A program made the position numbers and the translations under genes. 64,000 nucleotides of DNA from Leucobacter sp. cx-328 (GTDB lineage: Bacteria; Actinomycetota; Actinomycetes; Actinomycetales; Microbacteriaceae), in assembly GCF_014530035.1 (NCBI RefSeq), contig NZ_JACVMX010000007.1, positions 37,971-101,970 of the forward strand. Reading direction: 5' to 3'. Positions 15,314 to 23,315 of the stretch are shown piece after piece; position 1 is the stretch's first letter, and every line of letters starts with the position of its first letter. Under the pieces are notes generated by a model, which saw nothing but the letters and a program-made list of their open reading frames with translations, ran no database searches and was not told where the DNA came from.

Positions 15314-18153
15314 CCCAGCCCACCAAAGACGCCAGCACAACGCCTGAAAGACGAGACATGACCGCCCCGCATAAGAAGAAGCTCATCGAAACATCACTGC
15401 CGCTGGAGGCGATCAACGCAGCGTCGCAGCACGAAAAGTCCGTGCCAAGAAAAGGCCACCCTGCGACGATGCACCTTTACTGGGCGCGTCGGCCGCTCGT
15501 AGCAGCGCGTGCGGTTCTATTCGCCCAGCTTGTCGATGACCCAGCTTCGCGCCCGGAGGAGTTCCCGACAGCTGAAGCGCAGGACGCTGAGCGCGCACGA
15601 CTGCATGAACTGATGGAAAAGCTCGTCGTCTGGGAGAACAGCAATGACGAACGCCTCATGGAGCAGGCGCGGAACGAGATCCGCAAGTCGAACAATGGTC
15701 AGCTCCCTGCGATTGTAGACCCGTTCGCAGGTGGCGGCGCTATTCCTGTTGAGGCGCAGCGACTTGGCCTCGAAGCGCATGCGTCCGATCTGAATCCTCT
15801 AGCGGTACTAATCAACAAGGCTCTTATCGAAATCGCGCCGACCTTCTCCGGTAACTCCCCAATCTTTCCCGGCGCGGCTAAGACCCGCACGGGATGGGTA
15901 CGCGCCGAGGGGCTTGGGGAAGATGTCCGTCGCTACGGAGAGTGGATGCGCGATGAGGCCAAGAAGCGAATCGGCCATCTATATCCCAAGGTGAAGGCTG
16001 ACGGCGGCACCGAACACACAGTAATTGCATGGGTATGGGCACGCACTGTCAAGAGCCCAAATCCCGCAAACCCAATCGAGGTGCCTCTGGTTCGTTCATG
16101 GTGGCTCTGCAAAAAAAAGGGTAAGGAAGCGTGGGTTCACGCTGAAGTCGTTGACGGCCAAGTTCAATACGAAGTTCGTCATGACGCGAATGGGCCGAAA
16201 AGTGATGCCGATGGCACCATCAAACACGGGAAGGGTGCCTGGTCAGTCATCGATGGGACCCCATTCACCTATGACTACATTCGCGAGGCAGGTAAGCGAG
16301 GAGAAATTGGAGCGCATCTCATCGCGGTCGTCGCAGAAGGGAAACGCGGACGAGTATATGTTTCGCCGACTCCTGCGCACGTTGAAGCGGCAAACGTCGA
16401 AAGAGTTGATCCTGGGATCGAAGCGGAGATTCCGAACAATCCACGTTGGTTTTCGCCACCTGCCTACGGGCTGACGAAGTTCTCGGACCTGTTTACTAAC
16501 CGACAACTTCGAACGCTGACGGTGCTGAGTGATCTAATCTCAGCGGTTCGAGCGAAGACTCTTCAAGACGCACTTGACGCTGGAATGTCCCGGGGTGCAC
16601 GGCTCGAAGATGGAGGGGCGGGTGCCGAAGCTTACGCGGACGCTATCGCTACGTACTTGTCTTTTGCAATTAGCAAGCTTGCGGACTGGTCATCGTCAAT
16701 CTGCAGTTGGATCCCTCAGATTGAGGGTGTTCGTGACACATTCGCGCGTCAGGCAATCCCGATGGTATGGGACTATGTCGAGATCAATCCGTTCTCGAAT
16801 TCCGTTGGCCACTTCTTCACTCATGTCGATTGGGTCGCATCAGGAATTGACGGCTTGCCGAGCAATCTCCAAGTTGGTCAAGCTCGGCAACTGAACGCCG
16901 CAGTACGCGACTATTCGGGAATGGTCGTCTCGACGGACCCTCCTTACTATGACAACATCGGATATTCCGACCTGTCGGACTACTTCTATGTGTGGCTAAG
17001 GCGTTCACTTGGCTCGGTTCAATCCAAGACACTCGGCACCGTGCTAACGCCGAAATCTGAGGAACTAGTGGCTAACCCATATCGCCACAATGGTAAGGCC
17101 GGAGCTGCGAAATTCTTTGTCGACGGCTTCAACGATGTATTCAGAAGGATTCGCGAGTCCGCAAATCACGCGGTGCCACTTACCTTGTACTACGCATACA
17201 AGCAACAGGACACTCGCGACACCGGTACGACGTCGACCGGCTGGCATACGCTCCTGGACGGACTTATTGACACAGGCTGGGAGATCACGGCAACGTGGCC
17301 CATGCGTAGTGAGCGCGGAGGGCGCATGATCAGCGTTGGGACCAACGCGCTCGCCTCTTCGATTGTGCTTGCTTGCCGTCCACGACCGGTCGATGCCCCG
17401 ACAACAACCCGACGCGCCTTTGTCGCAACCTTGAAGTCAGAACTGCCTGCCGCTTTGCATACCCTGATGCAAGGCACGGTAGCCCCCGTTGACCTGGCCC
17501 AAGCCGCCATCGGCCCCGGCATCGCTGTCTTCTCTCGATACTCACGTGTTCGCGAGGCCGACGGTTCCGACATGAGTGTCAAGGACGCACTGGTGCTCGT
17601 CAACGCGACACTCGATGAGGTCATCGGTGATCAGGAGTCAGACTTCGACGGAGATACGCGCTTCGCGATCAAGTGGTACCGCCAGTACGGCTGGGCGCAA
17701 GAGAACTCCGGCATTGCCGATCAGCTCGCACGCTCGTCCGACACTTCGATCGGAGCGCTGGAGCGCGGCGGCATCTTTGAGGCCAAGGGTGGCAAGGCCC
17801 GCCTGCTTGCACCGTCGGCGTTGGGGGGCATCTGGGACGTCGCCTCAGACGATCGTGTCAGCGTTTGGGAAGCCACCGTTCGACTCGCCGCTGTCATGGC
17901 AAAGGACGGCGTCGACAAGGTCGCCGTGTTGATCCCGGCAGTACAGTCGCGTGTGAACCTGGATGCGGTCAAGGAGCTTGGGTTTCTCCTCTTCCACGAG
18001 GCGGAGAAGAAGAAGGACTCGAAGGATGCGGGTCTCTTCAACGGGCTTGTCAGCGCCTGGGGCGAATTGAACGAGCAAGCCCGCAAGTTCGAGGCCACTG
18101 CGCCACAGCGGGACGCGCAGCTGACTTTTGACTTCGACGACGCGGAGGACTGA
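15310..18153 (+). CDS. DUF1156 DNA methyltransferase of the Hma-type defence locus
   Basis: 947 residues from the GTG at 15310, chosen because GGAGGAG lies upstream and it overlaps the helicase stop; the ATG at 15358 is a weaker alternative. The DUF1156 N-terminus is clear (KLIETSLPLEAINAASQHEK, MHLYWARRPLVAARAV). SAM-binding motif I DPFAGGGAIPVEA is at about residue 136 and catalytic motif IV DPPYYDNIGY at about 541, so it should methylate an exocyclic amino group (adenine N6 or cytosine N4). The middle part (about 15,800-17,300) has a visibly lower GC than either flank, near 50 percent in sampled lines. This suggests exchange of the target-recognition region. Modified host DNA would be spared by the locus. 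Confidence 0.85.
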   Translation: MTQPTKDASTTPERRDMTAPHKKKLIETSLPLEAINAASQHEKSVPRKGHPATMHLYWARRPLVAARAVLFAQLVDDPASRPEEFPTAEAQDAERARLHELMEKLVVWENSNDERLMEQARNEIRKSNNGQLPAIVDPFAGGGAIPVEAQRLGLEAHASDLNPLAVLINKALIEIAPTFSGNSPIFPGAAKTRTGWVRAEGLGEDVRRYGEWMRDEAKKRIGHLYPKVKADGGTEHTVIAWVWARTVKSPNPANPIEVPLVRSWWLCKKKGKEAWVHAEVVDGQVQYEVRHDANGPKSDADGTIKHGKGAWSVIDGTPFTYDYIREAGKRGEIGAHLIAVVAEGKRGRVYVSPTPAHVEAANVERVDPGIEAEIPNNPRWFSPPAYGLTKFSDLFTNRQLRTLTVLSDLISAVRAKTLQDALDAGMSRGARLEDGGAGAEAYADAIATYLSFAISKLADWSSSICSWIPQIEGVRDTFARQAIPMVWDYVEINPFSNSVGHFFTHVDWVASGIDGLPSNLQVGQARQLNAAVRDYSGMVVSTDPPYYDNIGYSDLSDYFYVWLRRSLGSVQSKTLGTVLTPKSEELVANPYRHNGKAGAAKFFVDGFNDVFRRIRESANHAVPLTLYYAYKQQDTRDTGTTSTGWHTLLDGLIDTGWEITATWPMRSERGGRMISVGTNALASSIVLACRPRPVDAPTTTRRAFVATLKSELPAALHTLMQGTVAPVDLAQAAIGPGIAVFSRYSRVREADGSDMSVKDALVLVNATLDEVIGDQESDFDGDTRFAIKWYRQYGWAQENSGIADQLARSSDTSIGALERGGIFEAKGGKARLLAPSALGGIWDVASDDRVSVWEATVRLAAVMAKDGVDKVAVLIPAVQSRVNLDAVKELGFLLFHEAEKKKDSKDAGLFNGLVSAWGELNEQARKFEATAPQRDAQLTFDFDDAED

Positions 18154-18156
18154 TCG

Positions 18157-21100
18157 ATGGCAATGAACAACCAGGAGCGACTCTTCAAAGCATTCGGTCT
18201 GCTCGCCGAAGGCCTTTACGACACGGTCGACGAAGTCATGACGGCATCCTTCGGCACCGCCGACTGGAACACGGAGTGGTCCCTAGAAGACGCAACCAAG
18301 CGCAGTCGCCCGGCGCAGCAGATGGACAAGACCGACGTCCAAGTGCAGCTGCGCGCCATCACCGAGAAGGGTTACGACTTCAAAGAGGTTCTTTCGCGCG
18401 CTCAGCAGGGCTACGGGTCGGAGCTGAAAGACTTCCGCAACGACGTCATGCACGGCAAGCCGGTGAGCTCTGACGACACTGCCCGGGCACTCGACACGAT
18501 GGAACGTCTGCTCCAGGCCGTCGGGGCTGTCGATTCCGCCAAGGACGTTCACGGGCTCCGGCAGGACTTGCAGCGCACCGTGTACGAAGACCAGACTCGT
18601 AAGCAGGTCAAGCGCGTTGCGTCGGTCACCGCGTCTGACCAAGGCCAGGGGTTGCGCCCCTGGCGCGAGGTGATTCGTCCCCATGACGATGTCGCGCGCG
18701 GCGAGTTCACGGCATCCGAGTTCGCTGCCGATCTCCACTTCGTCCATACTGGCCAGGCCGTCGGCACCGAGTACAGCGACCCGATCGAGTTCTTTACCCG
18801 CACCTACCTGACCGAGGGTCTGCGCGACTTACTTTCGCGCGCACTGCGCAGGATGAACGGCTCGACCGATGCCAGCCCGGTCGTGAACCTGCAGACGAAC
18901 TTCGGTGGCGGCAAGACGCACTCGATGCTCGCGCTGTACCACCTCTTCAGCGGCACGCCCGCCCACCGTTTCCCCGATGAGTTGCAGAAGCTCATCGCAT
19001 CGACCGGGAGCGAAAATCTTGAGACGCTGCTGGTCAAGCGCGTCGCACTCGTCGGCACCTACTTGAAGGCCGGATCGCCGATTGTCAAGGACGACGGTAC
19101 GGAAGTCCGAACCCTCTGGGGTGAGTTGGCGTGGCAGCTCGGCGGCCGTGAGGCCTTCGATCAGATCGCCGCCGACGATGCGGCGGGGACAAACCCCGGC
19201 GACGCGCTCCGAACTCTCTTCCAGACCTACGGACCCGCGCTGATCCTGATCGACGAATGGGTGGCCTATGCTCGTCAGCTGGTCACCGACAAGGAACTGC
19301 CCGCTGGTTCCTTCGAGACACAGTTCACGTTCGCGCAGTCGCTGACCGAGATTGTGAAGTCGGTGCCGGGCATCATGCTGGTGGTTTCGATCCCGGCATC
19401 CGATACCGGCTCGGCTGACATCGAGATTGGTGGTGCGAATGGTCAGCTCGCGCTGGAGCGTCTGCAGAACGTGATCCGGCGCGTTGCCGATCAGTGGCGA
19501 CCGTCGAGTAAGGACGAGTCCTTCGAGATCGTGCGCCGTCGCCTCTTCCAGGCGCCCGATGCGGCGGGTCTGACCGCAGTCGCGACGACTGCGCGCAGCT
19601 TCGTCACGATGTACCGCAACAACCTCGACCTCTTCCCGCGCGATGCCACTGTTCCGGGGCTTGAGTATGAGGACCGGATCAAGTCGTCGTACCCGCTGCA
19701 TCCTGAGCTGCTCGATCGGCTGTATGAGGACTGGTCGACGTTGGAGCGGTTCCAGCGCACGCGTGGCGTGCTCAAGCTGGTGTCGTCGATCGTGCACGAG
19801 TTGTGGGTGTCCGAGGATGCGGCACCGCTGATAATGCCCGGGTACGTGCCGCTCGATGCGAGCACGGTCAATACCGACTTGACCCAGTACCTCGAAGATC
19901 AGTGGAAGCCGATCATCGACTCTGACATCGACGGAGCGGCGTCGACGGCAGCGGCGATCGACAAGAGTCGACCGACACTGCAAGAGCGTCACGTTACTCA
20001 ACGCATTGCGCGCACGATTTTCATGGGCGCGGCGCCTCGCAGCAAGTCGAGCCGGAAGGGTCTCGACAAGCAGTACGTGTGGCTTGGTACAGGCACGCCC
20101 GGCGACACGCTCGGCAACTTCGGAAGCGCGATTGATCTGCTCGGTCAGAAGTCGACCTACTTCTATGAGGAGCAGGGTCACTACTGGTTCGACACGCAGC
20201 CTTCCGTGACGAAGACGGCCAGCGACTACGCGGAACGGCTTCGTGAGGACGTCGAGACTGTCTGGAACGAGATCGTGAAGCGGCTTGACGTAGAACAGCG
20301 CACCCGTGGTCAGTTCGATCGTGTGCATGTCGCACCCGAGTCGAGCGCGGACATCCCCGACTTGGAAAACACCCGTCTCGTCATCGTCCACCCGCGCCAC
20401 TCGCGGCTGAAGAACAGCGGTGACGATGCGGCAGCGCACCAGTGGGTGCGGGCTGCGATTGAGCAGAAGGGTGCGAGTCAGCGAATTCACCGCAACACGC
20501 TCGTGTTCCTCGTTGCCGACAAGAATGAACTGGAGCTGCTCGAAGGCGCTACGCGGACCTACCTGGGGTGGAAGCGAGTCCAAGCGACGAGCGACACCCT
20601 GAATCTCTCGGCACAGCAGCGCAAGCAGACCGACGACCAGGTGGCGCGGTTCAACCAGACCGTGACTGACCGCATCCGCGACACTTACGGCTGGGCCATG
20701 TACCCCGAGCAGTTCGACGCGACCAAGGCGTTCAGTCTCGGTGTGGACAAGGTGCCCGACAAGTCCGGTAACTCGCTCGCCCAGAAGGTGAGCGCGAAGC
20801 TCAGCCGGGACGACCTCATGATCACCGAACTCGGCGCGGCGATCCTCGGCGAGACGTTGCAGGACCAGCTCGGTGAGCTGTGGCGCGACAAGGGCGAGGT
20901 CACTGTCGGCGAGGTGTGGGGCTACTTCACGCGTTACCCGTACATGCTGCGTCTGGTGAACCGTGACGTGCTCGATCGTGCGATCGCCAATGCGGTCGAC
21001 ACGGTACTGGTCGACAGCGAGCGATTCGCGATTGCCCGTGGCAAGGATGAGTCGACCGGTCGCTACTTGGATCTCGTTCTGCCGCCTAAGTCTGGCGCCT

Positions 21101-21588
21101 CGATCCAGGTGACGGACGCGACCTTGCTGGTGGAGTCCTCGAAGGCTGAAGCCCAGATCACGGCCGATCGGGAGCAGCAGCGTCAGCGCGAAGTTGCCGC
21201 TGCGCAGACCTCGACCGATAGGGACTCCTCGTCGCAGTCATCGTCAGCGTCTCAGAGTGCAGATGGCGTCGGCGGCATCGGACCGGTCGACTTCACCTTC
21301 ACTGATCATGGCCGAGACGGTAGCGGCAGTTCGGGCACCGAATCTGCGCTCGAAGCCCTGCTGGTTCGCTACTTCGGTTCAGTGACGGTGAGCGCCGACC
21401 GCTACTCGCGCGACATCGGAAACGTGACCCGCGAGGTCATCGACCGACTCGCGGGAACTGGCGCGGAGCTGGAGATCACGATCGACATCCAGGCTCGCAA
21501 GTCCTCAGGCTTCGACGAGTCCGAGCGTCGAATCATCTCCGAGAATGCTTCGACGCTGAAGTTCAAAGACTCCACCTTCGAGAACTGA
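18157..21588 (+). CDS. DUF499 ATPase with N-terminal Swt1-like HEPN domain (Hma-type defence locus)
   Basis: 1143 residues, starting 3 bp after the methylase stop. The first 150 residues form a Swt1-type HEPN domain with RNDVMHGKP (about residue 94), the R-x4-H motif of HEPN ribonucleases. The ATPase core shows GGGKTHSML (Walker A, about 249) and LILIDEWVAYAR (Walker B, about 365), characteristic of DUF499 proteins. A Ser/Gln-rich linker (around 21,220-21,260) leads to a small C-terminal domain (residues about 1065-1143). DUF499 ATPases accompany DUF1156 methylases and SNF2 helicases in predicted phage-defence loci. The HEPN motif implies a possible RNA-cleaving, abortive response; whether it is catalytically active is unknown. 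Confidence 0.85.
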   Translation: MAMNNQERLFKAFGLLAEGLYDTVDEVMTASFGTADWNTEWSLEDATKRSRPAQQMDKTDVQVQLRAITEKGYDFKEVLSRAQQGYGSELKDFRNDVMHGKPVSSDDTARALDTMERLLQAVGAVDSAKDVHGLRQDLQRTVYEDQTRKQVKRVASVTASDQGQGLRPWREVIRPHDDVARGEFTASEFAADLHFVHTGQAVGTEYSDPIEFFTRTYLTEGLRDLLSRALRRMNGSTDASPVVNLQTNFGGGKTHSMLALYHLFSGTPAHRFPDELQKLIASTGSENLETLLVKRVALVGTYLKAGSPIVKDDGTEVRTLWGELAWQLGGREAFDQIAADDAAGTNPGDALRTLFQTYGPALILIDEWVAYARQLVTDKELPAGSFETQFTFAQSLTEIVKSVPGIMLVVSIPASDTGSADIEIGGANGQLALERLQNVIRRVADQWRPSSKDESFEIVRRRLFQAPDAAGLTAVATTARSFVTMYRNNLDLFPRDATVPGLEYEDRIKSSYPLHPELLDRLYEDWSTLERFQRTRGVLKLVSSIVHELWVSEDAAPLIMPGYVPLDASTVNTDLTQYLEDQWKPIIDSDIDGAASTAAAIDKSRPTLQERHVTQRIARTIFMGAAPRSKSSRKGLDKQYVWLGTGTPGDTLGNFGSAIDLLGQKSTYFYEEQGHYWFDTQPSVTKTASDYAERLREDVETVWNEIVKRLDVEQRTRGQFDRVHVAPESSADIPDLENTRLVIVHPRHSRLKNSGDDAAAHQWVRAAIEQKGASQRIHRNTLVFLVADKNELELLEGATRTYLGWKRVQATSDTLNLSAQQRKQTDDQVARFNQTVTDRIRDTYGWAMYPEQFDATKAFSLGVDKVPDKSGNSLAQKVSAKLSRDDLMITELGAAILGETLQDQLGELWRDKGEVTVGEVWGYFTRYPYMLRLVNRDVLDRAIANAVDTVLVDSERFAIARGKDESTGRYLDLVLPPKSGASIQVTDATLLVESSKAEAQITADREQQRQREVAAAQTSTDRDSSSQSSSASQSADGVGGIGPVDFTFTDHGRDGSGSSGTESALEALLVRYFGSVTVSADRYSRDIGNVTREVIDRLAGTGAELEITIDIQARKSSGFDESERRIISENASTLKFKDSTFEN

Positions 21589-21615
21589 CCCAAAGGAATC
21601 GGCAAAGGAGCATGG

Positions 21616-22821
21616 ATGACTCAATTTGACGCATCCGCGTCCGCGCTCGGCTTCGTGTATCAGGTCCGCTGGTCGATGTACGAGCTGCTATTGGCATCTC
21701 GGCGGGCGGACGATCAGAGCATTTGTATCACGCTCGAAGTGTTTGATGATGTCGCGTTGACCGATGAGAACCTGAACCCCCTGAGCGCAATCCAGCTCAA
21801 ACACCACGAGGGGCAAGGATCACTGACGGACCGGAGCCCTGACCTTTGGAAGACGATTCGCGTTTGGCTCCAGACTCCGTCTCTGGCAAATGCTAACGGT
21901 CCCATGCTCTCACTGGTGACGACGTCACCAGTGCAGTCAGGCAGTGGAGTGTCCTTGCTTGGAGCCGACCCGAATCAACGCAATGTCGCTCGCGCACTGG
22001 AACTCCTCAACACTGTTGCGGAAAGTGGATCGAAAGCAACTGAGGCTGGACGTGCCGCTTGGAACGAAGCCAGCTCTTCGATACGCTCATCGCTGCTCTC
22101 CCGGATGTACGTAGTAGGCGGCAGTGTGAATGTGTCCAATCTCGATCAGTTGATTGATGCTGAGCTTGCCCCGTTTGTTCCGGCACGTCATATCGTCGAG
22201 TACCGAAATCGGCTTTGGGGATGGTGGGACAGTCGATGCGTGGCCCTGCTGCTACAAAACCGGAGTGGCTCAGCAGGTGTCGTGATCGCCAGCGAGCTAT
22301 ATGAACGTATGCAATGGCTTCGCGACGAACTTCGTTCTGACGCACTCGTCGTTGACGTGACGCTGGACTTCAACGATGAAGAGATTTCCGCGGGTCACGA
22401 TGAGCGGTTTGTCGAACAGCTCAAGCTGATCAAGATAAGCCAGAGCACGCTCCGAAGCGCGGTTGTCGATTACTTGCGCGCGTACGCACACACGACCAAG
22501 TGGGTGCAAAACGGCGACCTATTCGACGATGAACTCCAGCGTTACGAGTGGGCACTCAAAGACGAGTGGTCCCGCAAGTTCGATGAGATGCTCGAAGACT
22601 TGGAGTCTGGAGGAGTGACCGATCCGAACGAGCGGGCAATTCGTGGGCGAGCCCTATTCCGCGCGCTCGGCGACTCAATGCAGGTGACTATTCGACCTGA
22701 GTTCGATGCACCATTCCATTCGCGTGGTACGAGATACAGCATCGCAAATCAAGGAAAGCTTGGCTGGCATCCTGACTTCAAGGCGATTCTCGGGAAAGTA
22801 TTAGCCGAGGTAATCGCATGA
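21616..22821 (+). CDS. ABC-3C effector: DUF4297-like nuclease with ABC-3C C-terminal domain
   Basis: 401 residues, ATG at 21616 with AAAGGAG upstream, 27 bp after the DUF499 gene. The N-terminus carries the restriction-endonuclease-like pattern seen in DUF4297/Cap4-type nucleases: GFVYQVRWSMYELLLA, LEVFDDVALTD (acidic residues near 40-45), then IQLKHHEG (about 58-65, Q-x-K) and DLWKTIRVWL. The C-terminal half is helical and would be the domain that docks to the middle component. It overlaps the next gene by 4 bp (ATGA). In ABC-three-component systems this gene supplies the toxic effector held in check by the ABC ATPase. The assignment rests on motif pattern plus the two diagnostic neighbours. 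Confidence 0.75.
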   Translation: MTQFDASASALGFVYQVRWSMYELLLASRRADDQSICITLEVFDDVALTDENLNPLSAIQLKHHEGQGSLTDRSPDLWKTIRVWLQTPSLANANGPMLSLVTTSPVQSGSGVSLLGADPNQRNVARALELLNTVAESGSKATEAGRAAWNEASSSIRSSLLSRMYVVGGSVNVSNLDQLIDAELAPFVPARHIVEYRNRLWGWWDSRCVALLLQNRSGSAGVVIASELYERMQWLRDELRSDALVVDVTLDFNDEEISAGHDERFVEQLKLIKISQSTLRSAVVDYLRAYAHTTKWVQNGDLFDDELQRYEWALKDEWSRKFDEMLEDLESGGVTDPNERAIRGRALFRALGDSMQVTIRPEFDAPFHSRGTRYSIANQGKLGWHPDFKAILGKVLAEVIA

Positions 22822-23315
22822 CGGTCGAGCTTCCTGCTTGGAGTCGGCGCCCACAGCCCGCATCCGACGTCTTGAACCCAGCGATTGGTGCTGTCTGCGT
22901 TGCTTGGTGCGCCTCACGATACGAGTCCGAAAGCGGCGGCGCGTTGCCTTTCCCGTTGGCTTTCCTCGTGGCCCCGTTGACCATGCATGGGCCAACCCGT
23001 GAGCGTTTCCCCAAAACCACGGCGACTCATTTTGCTCGCTGGGTCACCGAAAACACCGAAGTGTTGTCTGGGTATCCAAACAGGGCTCGCTCCTTCGTTC
23101 CATATGTTCGCGAGGGCCTTCGCGTTGGTTTACGGAGCGGATTACTCACGCTCGATTCCAACGGCAACCTAAGCGCTCAGATCTCGTCTCACGCAAAGCT
23201 CGCTAGTGGCACAGAACTGCGCTCTATCGCGGTGTCGTCGGCAATCTCGGGTACCTGGTTCGCAAGGGCAGGTTCTCTGGAGAGCGTCTTTACCCAACTT
23301 GGAGTTAGACCATAA
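22818..23315 (+). CDS. ABC-3C system middle component
   Basis: 165 residues, overlapping the effector gene by ATGA and the ABC ATPase gene by 1 bp. The sequence shows the pattern of middle-component proteins: RPQPASDVLNPAIGAVCVAW near the N-terminus, LPFPLAFLVAPLTMHGPTRE, then the helical YPNRARSFVPYVREGLRVGL and LRSGLLTLDSNGNL, ending in AISGTWFARAGSLESVFTQL. The LNP-x-G and ALPFPLAFLVLP-like segments are the conserved features I know from this family. It is thought to link the ATPase to the effector. GC content is lower than in the Hma genes. Confidence 0.8.
   Translation: MTVELPAWSRRPQPASDVLNPAIGAVCVAWCASRYESESGGALPFPLAFLVAPLTMHGPTRERFPKTTATHFARWVTENTEVLSGYPNRARSFVPYVREGLRVGLRSGLLTLDSNGNLSAQISSHAKLASGTELRSIAVSSAISGTWFARAGSLESVFTQLGVRP

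Noticed and set aside
18829..20583. Long minus-strand frame of 584 residues in the DUF499 gene
   Set aside because: Mirror of the ATPase coding strand; amino-acid composition (His/Arg-rich) is non-coding-like.
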